Below, piece by piece: positions 45,106 to 53,836 of a stretch of 64,000 nucleotides of DNA. How positions within the stretch are numbered: position 1 is the first letter of the stretch; each line of letters starts with the position of its first letter. The notes under the pieces were generated by a model. That model had not been told where the DNA came from. It worked only from the letters and a program-made list of their open reading frames with translations, and did no database searches. The DNA is from Vreelandella andesensis. Its GTDB lineage: Bacteria > Pseudomonadota > Gammaproteobacteria > Pseudomonadales > Halomonadaceae. The stretch lies in assembly GCF_003989795.1 (NCBI RefSeq), contig NZ_RZHG01000019.1, positions 124,145 through 188,144 on the forward strand, given 5' to 3'. Made by a program: the position numbers and the translations under genes.

Positions 45106-45135
45106 GCACAGCCAGTGAACTGGCTGTGCATACAG
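45106..45135 (-). promoter_or_regulatory. Hairpin overlapping a LexA-like site between hexR and uvrD
   Basis: A 10-bp stem GCACAGCCAG/CTGGCTGTGC (45106-45129, loop TGAA) shares bases with CTGGCTGTGCATACAG (45120-45135), which fits CTG-N10-CAG of LexA boxes with one departure from CTGT-N8-ACAG. uvrD is an SOS gene in E. coli. No T tract follows the stem, so a terminator is unlikely. Confidence 0.35.
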
Positions 45136-45147
45136 TCGAAAAGGCAG

Positions 45148-46002
45148 TTACGACCCTTCTGGGTAACGCAGGGTATTGAGGCTTTTCTTGACCGCTTTTA
45201 GCTGCTCGGCAAGCTTCGGGCCGCGAGTTTTGGCAACGCCAACGGCGAGAACGTCGATAAGCACCAAATGGGCGATACGTGAGCTAAGCGGCGTGTAGAT
45301 TTCGGTATCTTCATGGACATCGATATACAACGGCAGGCTCACTTCACTGGCCAAGGGTGAGTCACTCGGGCAAAGGCCAATAACGGTAGCGCCTGCCTCG
45401 CGGGCTAGGCGCACGCTAGCGACCAGCGCTTTGGTACGGCCTGTTTGTGAAATGGCCACTACCACATCGCCTTCATTTAACGTAACCGCCGACATATTTT
45501 GCATATGAGGGTCAGCATAAGCGGAGGTCGATATCTGCAGGCGGAAGAACTTATGTTGGGCATCGAAAGCCACCGCACCTGAAGCCCCAAAACCATAGAA
45601 CTCGACTCGGTTTGCCATGGCTAGCGCATTGACCGCACGCCCTAGGGCATCGTTATCAAGCCGGTCGCGCACCGATAAAAGCGTGCCCACGGTCGAGTCG
45701 AAAATGCTGTGGGAAAATTCGGCAACCGAGTCGCTATCGTTCATAGAGAACTGGGCAAACTGACTGCCACTGGCCAGCATCTGGGCAAGCTGCAGTTTAA
45801 AGTCCTGGAACCCGTTACAGCCCAGTGCGCGGCAGAAGCGCACGACGGTAGGCTCGCTGACCTTAGCCTCTGTTGCGAGGTCAACAATCCGCATATGGAT
45901 GACCTCGTCTGGGTTGCGCAGTACGAACCGCGCAACCTTTTGCTCGGAGCGACGAAAATGCTCCATGCGGCGTCTCATTTCATCGAACAGGGCGCGGCTC
46001 AC
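45148..46002 (-). CDS. hexR: RpiR/MurR-family regulator, HexR-like
   Basis: 284 residues from a GTG with AAGGAG upstream. The N-terminal helix-turn-helix (LATEAKVSEPTVVRFCRALG) is followed by a sugar-isomerase (SIS) domain with EFYGFGASGAVAFDAQHKF and VVVAISQTGRTKALV, which bind a phosphosugar. It most resembles HexR, the KDPG-responsive repressor of central carbon genes. The usual zwf/edd neighbours are absent: it lies between uvrD and a small unknown gene. Confidence 0.85.
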   Translation of the reverse strand: MSRALFDEMRRRMEHFRRSEQKVARFVLRNPDEVIHMRIVDLATEAKVSEPTVVRFCRALGCNGFQDFKLQLAQMLASGSQFAQFSMNDSDSVAEFSHSIFDSTVGTLLSVRDRLDNDALGRAVNALAMANRVEFYGFGASGAVAFDAQHKFFRLQISTSAYADPHMQNMSAVTLNEGDVVVAISQTGRTKALVASVRLAREAGATVIGLCPSDSPLASEVSLPLYIDVHEDTEIYTPLSSRIAHLVLIDVLAVGVAKTRGPKLAEQLKAVKKSLNTLRYPEGS

Positions 46003-46035
46003 GTTCAGCTCCTTAAATTCTCTTTAGTGCTTATG

Positions 46036-46061
46036 CAGGCATACTCACTACAGTATGCCTG
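46036..46061. promoter_or_regulatory. 9-bp inverted repeat upstream of hexR
   Basis: CAGGCATAC (46036-46044) and GTATGCCTG (46053-46061) are perfect complements around eight bases, 34-59 bp upstream of the hexR start codon. It is probably an operator, perhaps autoregulatory, though it does not match the TGTARTNNNAYTACA-type HexR site. Confidence 0.5.
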
Positions 46062-46281
46062 AATGCTTTGTGCAACGTATGTTGCAGAGAGCACGATGTA
46101 GAAACAGTATAAAAGCGATTTACTCATGCGTTTAAATGCCGTTAAGACATTTCAGCAGGATTCGTCATCATTTTGTCAAGTAGGTTATAGTAAGAAGTGA
46201 AGTGCCGCACTGCATCATTTAAAAAACAGTCGTCACGGATGCAGGTGGACGTAGGCATATTCACCTGGAGGAACGTCGATT

Positions 46282-46500
46282 ATGAGAAACGTCGAACGAA
46301 TTACCTCGGTAAAAAGCGAGTTGCTCGACATTTTTATGAGTATGGAAGTGGATGAGCATGCTCAGCGCCGGCGCAGTGCCGCCCAGCGTAGCCTTAGGGC
46401 ACGCAGGGGAATCGAGCTGCATCGGGAGTTTCAGAAATTATCGCGGGATATTGCCCCCTTGCCAGACGATGACGGGCAGCAAGAGAGCGAATTGCATTAA
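46282..46500 (+). CDS. Small basic protein of unknown function
   Basis: 72 residues, ATG with GGAGGA ten bases upstream. The first half looks amphipathic (VERITSVKSELLDIFMSMEV), followed by an arginine-rich helix (AQRRRSAAQRSLRARRG) and an acidic tail (PLPDDDGQQESELH). No membrane segment or cysteine. I do not recognise the family. It is divergent from hexR, 279 bases apart, and convergent with the NSS transporter. The good ribosome site and codon pattern support a real gene. Confidence 0.65.
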   Translation: MRNVERITSVKSELLDIFMSMEVDEHAQRRRSAAQRSLRARRGIELHREFQKLSRDIAPLPDDDGQQESELH

Positions 46501-46545
46501 AAAGCGCCCTGAAGAGTGTACCTAAAAAAAGCACAATTATGACTA

Positions 46546-46589
46546 GCAGGGCGGTAGAGCAGAACCGCCCCGTTTATGTGCAGGGCGGT
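46546..46589. terminator. Alternative hairpins between the small gene and the NSS transporter
   Basis: ACCGCCC (46564-46570) can pair with either of two flanking GCAGGGCGGT copies (46546-46555 or 46580-46589), giving mutually exclusive stems. A T7 run lies further on for minus-strand transcripts (A run at 46524-46530). Probably a terminator region for one or both convergent genes. Confidence 0.4.
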
Positions 46590-46627
46590 GTCATTGCTCA
46601 ATAGTGCTAGAAGATGTCGACGAGGGC

Positions 46628-47971
46628 TTAAAGTAGTCCTGTGACAAACACCACAATAACGCCTGCGGGCGCTACAAACCGCGCGATGACGTTCCACACG
46701 CTAACGCCAGTGGACGAGAGTCCCAGTTCGGCCTCTACGCTGTCACGCTTCAAGCACCACGTGACAAATACAATTGCCCCTAGGCCTGTTAGTGGCAGCA
46801 AAATCTTGCTGGTAAACGTATCGAGTAGATCGAAAATATTGAGGCCGAAGAACAGCACGTCAGACCACACGTTAAATGACAATAGCGCGGCGACGCCAAG
46901 CAACCATACGCCAATGCCGCTTGCTAAGGTGGCGGTGACGCGAGACATGGCAGTGCGTTCTTCAAGCATTTCTACCGTCGGTTCCAGCAGTGAAATTGCT
47001 GACGTCAAGGCAGCAAAGGTTAGCAGCAAGAAGAACATCAAACCCAGAATGGTACCGCCTGCCATATTACCGAAAGCCAATGGCAACGTGACAAAAATCA
47101 AGCCGGGACCCTCTCCCGCACTGAGACCATTAGCAAACACAATGGGGAAGATCGCAAGCCCTGCCAGTAGTGCAATCACCGTATCCAGGATGATCACCGT
47201 GCGTGCCGTGCTAATGAGGTTAACGTCTTCGCCCAGGTAAGAGCCGTAAGCCATCATGATGCCCATGCCCAACGAAAGCGTAAAGAACGCTTGGCCCATG
47301 GCCGCTAGAACGACACCACCATTCAGCGCACTCCAGTCAGGGCGGAACATAAAGGCGAGCGCTTCGCCGAAATAGCCGCTGGCCACGCCGTAACCTACCA
47401 GTATCAGCATTAATACGACCAGGGCAGGCATTAGCAACCGTGCTGCGCTCTCAAGACCCTTGGTGACGCCCCGTGCAACGATACCAATGACGAGCGCCAT
47501 AAAGGCCGTATGCCAAAGTAGCAGGGTAACTGGGCTAGCCAGCATGCCGCCAAAAAGACCACTAATTGCGTCAGCATCTTGGCCGTTGAATGTACCGATG
47601 ACTGAGCTGAGGGTGTAATTCAGCGACCAGCCCCCAATGACGCTGTAAAATGAAAGGATCAGAAACGCTGCTAAGACGCCGCTAACACCGACTAACGCCC
47701 ACGCCTTAGATTTACCATGATCGGCTGCTAGGTCAGCCATGGTGTTAATAGGATTTTTCTGGCCACGACGACCAATCATCCATTCAGACACCAAAATGGG
47801 CAGGCCGACCAACGCCACGCAAGCAAGGTAGACAAGCACGAACGCTGCACCACCGCTGTCACCCACCATGTAAGAAAAGCGCCAAATATTGCCAAGGCCA
47901 ACGGCTGAACCAGCGGCCGCCAGCACAAATCCCATGCGCGATGACCACTGTGCATGTGCAAGTTTTGCCAT
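46628..47971 (-). CDS. Sodium-dependent transporter, NSS (SNF) family
   Basis: 447 residues with about 11-12 helices. The opening WSSRMGFVLAAAGSAVGLGN IWRF pattern in helix 1 provides the sodium sites, and NPINTMADLA after loop 2-3 and SFYSVIGGWSLNYTL in helix 3 are typical of bacterial NSS amino-acid transporters. It imports an amino acid or related amine with Na+. Its substrate is unknown. An unusual inverted repeat lies 55-93 bp upstream. Confidence 0.92.
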   Translation of the reverse strand: MAKLAHAQWSSRMGFVLAAAGSAVGLGNIWRFSYMVGDSGGAAFVLVYLACVALVGLPILVSEWMIGRRGQKNPINTMADLAADHGKSKAWALVGVSGVLAAFLILSFYSVIGGWSLNYTLSSVIGTFNGQDADAISGLFGGMLASPVTLLLWHTAFMALVIGIVARGVTKGLESAARLLMPALVVLMLILVGYGVASGYFGEALAFMFRPDWSALNGGVVLAAMGQAFFTLSLGMGIMMAYGSYLGEDVNLISTARTVIILDTVIALLAGLAIFPIVFANGLSAGEGPGLIFVTLPLAFGNMAGGTILGLMFFLLLTFAALTSAISLLEPTVEMLEERTAMSRVTATLASGIGVWLLGVAALLSFNVWSDVLFFGLNIFDLLDTFTSKILLPLTGLGAIVFVTWCLKRDSVEAELGLSSTGVSVWNVIARFVAPAGVIVVFVTGLL

Positions 47972-48025
47972 GAAATCACCTGTTTGGTTAATTGTAATAA
48001 GGCGTTATTAGCCTAATGTGTCAAT

Positions 48026-48064
48026 TTTCGGAAAATACAGAGGTTCCAGCGCTATTTTCCGAAA
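48026..48064. promoter_or_regulatory. 12-bp inverted repeat operator upstream of the NSS transporter
   Basis: TTTCGGAAAATA (48026-48037) and its exact complement TATTTTCCGAAA (48053-48064) are separated by 15 bases, so their centres are 27 bp apart. It lies 55-93 bp before the transporter ATG. Each arm contains the near-palindrome TTTCGGAAA, suggesting two dimer sites. The cognate regulator is unknown. Confidence 0.6.
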
Positions 48065-48124
48065 GTAGGGGCAATTTATCCGATCATGGTGGGGGTTGCC
48101 AGTTAGTTAGTCTAAAAAGATCGG

Positions 48125-48979
48125 TTAAAACAGTTGGCTCTGCTTTTCACCGGCGAACGATGCAAGTGCTGGCAAAGTGATACGGCGCTGTAGTTTCTGG
48201 TACAGACAGCGCGCCAGTTCTGGTGACGCTTGATTATCTGCAGTATGCACAAATAAGAAAGGGGTTTTCCCCTGACTTATCCACAGGGAAAGGCGGTCTA
48301 TCCATGGCGTGAAGTAGTCTGTATTAATTGTTTTGTCAATATGGCCAATGAATCGAATGACCGGATAATTCGCTGTGGAAAGCACGTGTAGTGGGAGTTT
48401 CGGCTTTTCTTGCTGGGCATGCGCTAGGCCAGGATGGCCATTGGCGGGTGTTGAAAACACAGGACGCACATCGAGCATCACGCGGTTAGCTGAATAAGTT
48501 ATTAACAATCGGTTAAGCGCTTTTTCAGCGTCTCCTTTGAGGAAAAAATCAGGGTGGCGTACCTCCACTGCACAAGGCAAGTGGCCAGGCCATTGCGCGA
48601 GTAGTCGCTCTAGCTGTGGGAGCTCAGCAGGGCCGAAGTCGCGCGGTAGCTGAATCATGGTTGGCCCAAGACGGTCATGCAGGGGCGTAAGTGCGTCTAG
48701 AAATGCCCAGGCATTTTCTGGCTGCGTCAAACGCTGGTCATGGGTAACCGTGGCGGGCAGTTTAAAGCAGAAGCGGAAATGGGGCGGGGCTTGGCGCGCC
48801 CACGCGGCCACCGTTTCTGGTTTTGGCGCGCCACTATAGAACGTCGTGTTGCCCTCAACGCTTGAAAAGACAACCGCATAATCGCTTAACAGATCTGTTT
48901 TGGCATGCTGGGGATAGAGAGTGCCAAGCCAATCCTGATTGGCCCACATGGGCAGGCCTAAATAAAGAGGACGCGTCAT
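48125..48979 (-). CDS. DUF72 family protein (YecE-like)
   Basis: 284 residues, the TIM-barrel-like DUF72 family: LYLGLPMWANQDWLGTLYPQ, VEGNTTFYSGAPKPETVAAW, FCFKLPATVTHDQRL and LPCAVEVRHPDFF are family hallmarks; VRFIGHIDKT replaces the more usual RLHG segment. The function is unknown. It stands alone, convergent with nothing, upstream of aroQ on the opposite strand. Confidence 0.92.
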   Translation of the reverse strand: MTRPLYLGLPMWANQDWLGTLYPQHAKTDLLSDYAVVFSSVEGNTTFYSGAPKPETVAAWARQAPPHFRFCFKLPATVTHDQRLTQPENAWAFLDALTPLHDRLGPTMIQLPRDFGPAELPQLERLLAQWPGHLPCAVEVRHPDFFLKGDAEKALNRLLITYSANRVMLDVRPVFSTPANGHPGLAHAQQEKPKLPLHVLSTANYPVIRFIGHIDKTINTDYFTPWIDRLSLWISQGKTPFLFVHTADNQASPELARCLYQKLQRRITLPALASFAGEKQSQLF

Positions 48980-49171
48980 GCTGGGGCTTTCCTAAGATGT
49001 CGTCGAAGCAATGAAATAAATAAGAAATGGCGGTTTGCTTGCTACCAGTATCTTCCAGCGTGCAGTAGCGTCAGTTAGTTTCCCCCGTACAGGCGCTGGC
49101 AGTGTTGGGAGTAAGGTGATAGAACGGGGCCATGCCGCTATTTCAGCCGGTTTATGTTTCAGGAGGGCATT

Positions 49172-49618
49172 ATGCGTCAGGGAAAGGTTTTGGTTCTACA
49201 TGGTCCCAATCTCAACTTGTTGGGAAGTCGTCAGCCAGAGATATACGGCGATGACACCCTAGAGGATGTGAATAACCTTTTGCGTGAAAAGGCAGTGATG
49301 GCGGGCTGCGATATTACCTGTTTGCAAAGTAATCATGAAGGCGAACTGATTGATGCTATTCACGCTGCCCGTCTGGATGGAACCCAGGCGATAATTATTA
49401 ATCCAGCCGCGTATACGCATACGTCTGTCGCTATTCTTGATGCGCTGAATGCGTTTGATGGCCAAGTGATTGAAGTGCATTTATCGAATGTGCATAAGCG
49501 CGAAACGTTCCGGCATCACTCCTATGTCTCACTTCGCGCAGACGGCGTGATAGCAGGGTTAGGTATACAGGGCTATCGCGCAGCGCTGGATGCGGTGCTG
49601 GCAGCGTTGGCGGAATAG
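49172..49618 (+). CDS. aroQ: 3-dehydroquinate dehydratase, type II
   Basis: 148 residues from the ATG at 49172, with AGGAGG eight bases upstream. [50 protein letters not shown] and [20 protein letters not shown] carry the catalytic tyrosine, arginine and histidine. It converts dehydroquinate to dehydroshikimate, supplying chorismate for ubiC and aromatic amino acids. It is normally next to accBC; here it precedes mscL. Confidence 0.96.
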   Translation: MRQGKVLVLHGPNLNLLGSRQPEIYGDDTLEDVNNLLREKAVMAGCDITCLQSNHEGELIDAIHAARLDGTQAIIINPAAYTHTSVAILDALNAFDGQVIEVHLSNVHKRETFRHHSYVSLRADGVIAGLGIQGYRAALDAVLAALAE

Positions 49619-49653
49619 CGGTGTTTACAAGGGCTGGCTAGGAAGTAGCGACA

Positions 49654-50151
49654 ATGGCGAAATTTTTTAGGGAATTCCGCGAATTTGCGGTGAAGGGAAG
49701 CGTGGTTGATATGGCCGTAGGCATCATTATTGGCGGTGCCTTTACGCTGATTGTGAAAAGCCTGGTCGCGGACATCATGAACCCACTGCTTGGTCTATTG
49801 GTGGGTGGGGTCGATTTTTCTAACCTCTTTGTGGTGCTAAGCGAAGGAAGTGTGGGAGGGCCTTATGCCACACTTGCTGACGCTCAGGCGGCTGGTGCAG
49901 TCACGCTTAATGTTGGGTTATTTATTAACGCGGTGGTGAGCTTTGCAATTGTCGCTTTTGTGGTTTTTCTGTTGGTTCGCACGATTAATCGAATGAAGCG
50001 GGAAGAAGCGGTTGCACCTGCTGACCCCACTGAAAGACCTTGTCCATACTGTTTTATGGTGGTGCCGATTAATGCAGTGCGCTGCGGCCATTGTACGTCT
50101 GAATTAACTGCAGAGAATACAATTGAAACCTCGGCAGGTTTGGCAAAATAA
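49654..50151 (+). CDS. mscL: Large-conductance mechanosensitive channel with C-terminal zinc ribbon
   Basis: 165 residues. Residues 1-115 are standard MscL: an N-terminal helix [21 protein letters not shown]1 ([20 protein letters not shown]), a periplasmic loop and TM2 ([20 protein letters not shown]). The usual C-terminal helical bundle is replaced or extended by [25 protein letters not shown], a CxxC-CxxC zinc ribbon, then a polar tail. It releases solutes under hypo-osmotic shock. Such tails occur in some other MscL proteins; the purpose is unknown. Confidence 0.93.
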   Translation: MAKFFREFREFAVKGSVVDMAVGIIIGGAFTLIVKSLVADIMNPLLGLLVGGVDFSNLFVVLSEGSVGGPYATLADAQAAGAVTLNVGLFINAVVSFAIVAFVVFLLVRTINRMKREEAVAPADPTERPCPYCFMVVPINAVRCGHCTSELTAENTIETSAGLAK

Positions 50152-50170
50152 AGCGGTAATAGGTGTAAAG

Positions 50171-50202
50171 AAAAAGGGTGCCCATTCATAGGCACCCTTT
50201 TT
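50171..50202. terminator. Bidirectional terminator between mscL and hemY
   Basis: AAAAGGGTGCC (50172-50182) and GGCACCCTTTT (50191-50201) form an 11-bp stem with an eight-base loop. A and T flanks allow function on both strands, ending mscL and the hem operon. Confidence 0.9.
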
Positions 50203-50224
50203 CACTGGCCGCTTTCTAGCGACA

Positions 50225-51490
50225 TTAAGCGCTTTTCTTAACGGCTTTTTGGGACTCGCTTTGTTTGCTGTCATCGGCATCGCTTGGTTGCGGAAGCGAG
50301 GGCAGTGATTTAGCGAGCATATCCACACTGTGACGGTAGTAGAGCTGGCTTTTATTGTGTTCGCCAAGGCTTGCATAGAGACGAGCAAGCTCGGCGCATA
50401 CTTCACCGCTGGGGCGTTGACGTTGACTGGCTTCAAAGTACTCCAACGCTTTCTCCCACTTGCCAGTACGCAGCGAAAGGCGGCCACAGGTCAGCAACAG
50501 TTCAGGGTCGTTGGGGCGTTCTTGCAGCCACTTTTCCGCTTTTGCCAATTGACGCCCGGCGTCTACGTTAAGTAAGCCGTAGCGTTTCACTAAGCGCGCA
50601 TCCCAGTGGTTGTCCAGCGAGTGGTTAAGCAGGCGTTCGGCGATAGGCTCTTCGTTGGCCTGTAAAAGCGCTTCTGTATAGAGCACGATTAGCTCGGTAT
50701 TGCCGCGTAGATAGTCCGGCATATCGGCCCATAGTCCGCGTACACGCTCGATATTCGTGGGGTTTTTGGCCTCAAAAATAATTAATTCACGGTACGCTTT
50801 GAATTCCAGCTGCTCACGCTCTTGTTGGGTAATCAGCTTTTGTGCAGCCAAACGTGGTATCAACTGGCGCACGCCATCCCAGTCGTTAACGCTTAGGTGC
50901 ACTTGTTTAAGAAGCTTGAGCACTTGCGGGTGGTTGGGCAGCTTCTTATCTAGACGGTTCAGAATGGCCAGTGCTTCTTCAGGCTGCTGGCGATCAATCA
51001 TCAGTTGCGCCTGCATCAAGCCAATGGCTGAATCAGCCCCGTCGGTAGTGAGCTGAGCCTGGTTTAAATGCTCTTGAGCTTTTTCGTGGTGGCCCTGGTA
51101 ATGCGCCGCCAGTGCCGCAGAAAGATAGTTCACAAGAGGTGTGCTGGAATCGTCAGCCGCATGTATTAGCGTTTTCTCGGCTTTTTTCCAGCGGCCTTCG
51201 GTTAAGGCAACCAAACCGCGCACGGTGCGTTTCATTGCACGACGGTTGCGGGCACGACTGTTCCAGGTGCGAAAGCGCCCTACCGGCCGAATAATGCCGC
51301 TGAGCAGACGCAATGCAAAGTGCACGACGATAAAAGCACCCAGTAGTAGCACCAAGCCGAACCAGAATGACGTTTGTACCGAGGTGTCACCAACGCGTAT
51401 TAACCAATAGCCAGGCACTGACATCATCAGGTGCCCGAACAGTGCACCAACCGCTAGGCCGGCAACAATTAATAAGATTAGTTTTCTCAT
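50225..51490 (-). CDS. hemY: HemY-type TPR membrane protein
   Basis: 421 residues. Two N-terminal helices (about 1-25 and 40-65; RKLILLIVAGLAVGALFGHL) precede a run of TPR repeats to about 395, including MEERGK-type FRTWNSRARNRRAMKR and LLLTCGRLSLRTGKWEKALE YFEASQ. The E. coli counterpart lies in the heme operon but its biochemical role is not known. Its start overlaps the hemX stop by four bases (ATGA). Last gene of hemCDXY. Confidence 0.92.
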   Translation of the reverse strand: MRKLILLIVAGLAVGALFGHLMMSVPGYWLIRVGDTSVQTSFWFGLVLLLGAFIVVHFALRLLSGIIRPVGRFRTWNSRARNRRAMKRTVRGLVALTEGRWKKAEKTLIHAADDSSTPLVNYLSAALAAHYQGHHEKAQEHLNQAQLTTDGADSAIGLMQAQLMIDRQQPEEALAILNRLDKKLPNHPQVLKLLKQVHLSVNDWDGVRQLIPRLAAQKLITQQEREQLEFKAYRELIIFEAKNPTNIERVRGLWADMPDYLRGNTELIVLYTEALLQANEEPIAERLLNHSLDNHWDARLVKRYGLLNVDAGRQLAKAEKWLQERPNDPELLLTCGRLSLRTGKWEKALEYFEASQRQRPSGEVCAELARLYASLGEHNKSQLYYRHSVDMLAKSLPSLPQPSDADDSKQSESQKAVKKSA

Positions 51491-53040
51491 GCATCACCTC
51501 CACCTTGGCGACGCGACTCAAAGCGATTCTCAATGAAGCCTGCTAGCGCCTGTTGTGAAGCGCTGATGTCCGGTAACTCAGGCTGCACCTGGGTTTGCTT
51601 TAGCTCTTCCAGGCGAGCAATAACGCTTTGGGTCTCTTCGCGTTCGGTGTCGTAGTAGCCGTTGAGCAGCGTCAGCGATTTATCGATGCTTGCCTCAAAA
51701 AGGTCTTGCTCTTCTTTAAGCAGTGCCAGCTGAGACTGTTCAAGAATCAGGCGTAGGCTTTGACGCAAGTAGGACTCTTGCTCTGGCGTGATCAGTGTTT
51801 CTAATGCTTCGTCGTGCTGACGAATCACCACAAGATCTTTTAACTCTTCACCGAAGCGGGCCAGCTGACGTTGGAAGGTGCCAGTAGGCGGCTGCTCAAT
51901 GCTTGAGGTAACGGCGCGCTCTTCGATCTCTTGAGACAGGCGTAGGCCAGCAATTCGCTCTTGCTGAGCGTTCAACGCAAGATAAATACCGGTGCGATCA
52001 ACCTGCGGTACGGCGTCCAGGGCAGCAAGTTCACTCGCAATTTCACGGCGTACTGGCGTTAGTGCCGGGTTGTCGGCATCAACCAAACGAGCATCGGCAG
52101 TGCGTAGCAGTGCAGCAGCTCCTTCAACGTCACCTTCTAATTGCAGGCGCTGATTGGCTAACCGTAGCAGGTAAGCGGCTTCGGCGTGTAGCCAGTCGCG
52201 CTCGTCGGTTTCCTGCTCTTGGGAAAGCTGCGCTAGCACGTTGTCTAACGTGTTATTGACCTCGCCACGGTAGCTATCCAGCTCACTGCGCAGTTCGCTC
52301 ATTGTGCTATCCAACGCTTGGTTGCGCTCGGCTTCGCTGCTTTCAATACGTGATGCTAGGTCGCTAACCTCCTGCTGCGAGGCGTTGCTTTGCGTTTGCT
52401 GAGCGAGCTCGTCTATACGCTGCTGCTGGTTATCCAAGCGCTGCCAGCCCTGCCAAGCGACAAACGCGACGGCGAGTGCCAGGATAATCACCAACGCAAT
52501 GGCGATACCACTGCCTTTGCCACCACTACCACTATCTTTGCCACCAGCACTACCACTACCTTTGCCACTATCTTTACCACTACTACTGTTCGTGGCGCTA
52601 TTCGTGGAAGAGGGGGGGACGTGTGAAGCATTTCCAGACGCCTTACCACCACTGCTGGTTGGCTTGGCGCTTGCCGTCGTCTTAGTCTCTGCAGAAGATG
52701 TTGGTTCTACAGAGGGCTTAGGGTTTACAGAGGACTGAGAGTCTACAGAGGACTTAGTATCCGCTGTTTGCTGGGGTTCAACGCCGGGTTTGGTCGAGGC
52801 TTGGTCATGATTGACGTTCGCTGACACGGTGTTGGCATTGGGCGCATTATTGCCCCCTTTGTTGCGGCGACGCGAGCGGCTGTTTTTAGCGGCGTAAGAA
52901 GACGCTGCCGAATTGCCTGTTGTTGACGCTTCGCTGCTTGACGACGCGGAAGCCGAGGTGTCGCTCGGTTTGGCGCCGTCTTGAGTTGCATCGGCAGACG
53001 CGTTGTGTACGCCTTCCTGATCGTTTGGTTGTTTGCTCAT
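51487..53040 (-). CDS. hemX: HemX-like membrane protein with repetitive Ser-rich N-terminus
   Basis: 517 residues. The first 178 are low-complexity, Ser/Thr/Ala/Gly/Lys rich and surely disordered, with in-frame tandem repeats. One membrane helix follows (IALVIILALAVAFVAWQGW, 179-197), then a coiled coil (about 200-285) and the HemX periplasmic domain, including EAAYLLRLANQRLQLEGDVE and ALLRTADARLVDADNPALTP. The E. coli hemX product has no proven enzyme activity. It is third in the operon hemC-hemD-hemX-hemY. Confidence 0.92.
   Translation of the reverse strand: MSKQPNDQEGVHNASADATQDGAKPSDTSASASSSSEASTTGNSAASSYAAKNSRSRRRNKGGNNAPNANTVSANVNHDQASTKPGVEPQQTADTKSSVDSQSSVNPKPSVEPTSSAETKTTASAKPTSSGGKASGNASHVPPSSTNSATNSSSGKDSGKGSGSAGGKDSGSGGKGSGIAIALVIILALAVAFVAWQGWQRLDNQQQRIDELAQQTQSNASQQEVSDLASRIESSEAERNQALDSTMSELRSELDSYRGEVNNTLDNVLAQLSQEQETDERDWLHAEAAYLLRLANQRLQLEGDVEGAAALLRTADARLVDADNPALTPVRREIASELAALDAVPQVDRTGIYLALNAQQERIAGLRLSQEIEERAVTSSIEQPPTGTFQRQLARFGEELKDLVVIRQHDEALETLITPEQESYLRQSLRLILEQSQLALLKEEQDLFEASIDKSLTLLNGYYDTEREETQSVIARLEELKQTQVQPELPDISASQQALAGFIENRFESRRQGGGDA
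52689..52751. repeat. 18-bp tandem repeats inside hemX
   Basis: CTGCAGAAG (52689), CTACAGAGG (52707), TTACAGAGG (52725) and CTACAGAGG (52743) mark four units with an exact 18-bp period. They encode hexapeptides SSVDSQ, SSVNPK, PSVEPT and SSAETK. Further degenerate Gly-Ser-Lys repeats run to about 52500. Copy number may vary between strains. Confidence 0.75.
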
Positions 53041-53056
53041 CTGTCGCTAGCCCTTA

Positions 53057-53836
53057 TTAAGTTCCTTGATCGACATCGGCACCCTTTAGGTTGCAGGACC
53101 GACCCAACGCTGCTGCCAGTGCAGCTGGCGTTGCTCCCGACGCCACCTTGAGGTCACGAAAACCCAGTTTACCGGCCAGTTTAGCTAAACGGTGACTGGA
53201 AACGATTAGCGGTTGGTTCAACGCTGCTTGTTCACACCATCTTGCCAGATGTTCAAGCAGTTCGCTGCTGGTAGCGATTAACGCTTGATAATCGCCGGTT
53301 AATAGCCGCTGCTGCATGGCAGGTGTTGGCGCTTGATATACACGTTGATACACCGCGATGCGGGTAACATTGGCACCGCGTGCGCTCAATGTCTCGGCTA
53401 ATAATGAGCGACCACCTTCACCAGCCACTATCAATACGCGCTGATGCGTAAGCGTTTTGAGTGAGGCAAGTGACAACAGCGCCTCACTCGTGTCTTCTCC
53501 GTGGTCAGGCGAAGGAATATGGACACGCACCCCCAGCTGTTCAAATAGTACGCTTGCCGTCGCACGGCCTACACTATAATAGTTAATGCCAACAGGAAGC
53601 TGTGGCCAATAGCGATCAAGCGCGTTACTTAAACAGTAAGCGGCAAAAGGGCTGACCACCACTATTTTATGGTACTGATCAATATCTAACCATATGCTGC
53701 GCTGAACATGGTCCTCGGGTAGCGGCGCTAAGCGCATAACATCGAGTTGCTCGACGAAAGCTCCCTGAGCACGCAGCGAATCCGCTAAGGCTTCTCCCCG
53801 GTCACCAGGGCGACAGATCAGTACCGGTTGACTCAT
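53057..53836 (-). CDS. hemD: Uroporphyrinogen-III synthase
   Basis: 259 residues in the two-domain HemD fold. Loosely conserved segments are [20 protein letters not shown] at the start, [17 protein letters not shown] and [13 protein letters not shown]. It closes hydroxymethylbilane with D-ring inversion. The ATG overlaps the hemC stop (ATGA). Sixteen bases separate it from hemX. Confidence 0.92.
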   Translation of the reverse strand: MSQPVLICRPGDRGEALADSLRAQGAFVEQLDVMRLAPLPEDHVQRSIWLDIDQYHKIVVVSPFAAYCLSNALDRYWPQLPVGINYYSVGRATASVLFEQLGVRVHIPSPDHGEDTSEALLSLASLKTLTHQRVLIVAGEGGRSLLAETLSARGANVTRIAVYQRVYQAPTPAMQQRLLTGDYQALIATSSELLEHLARWCEQAALNQPLIVSSHRLAKLAGKLGFRDLKVASGATPAALAAALGRSCNLKGADVDQGT

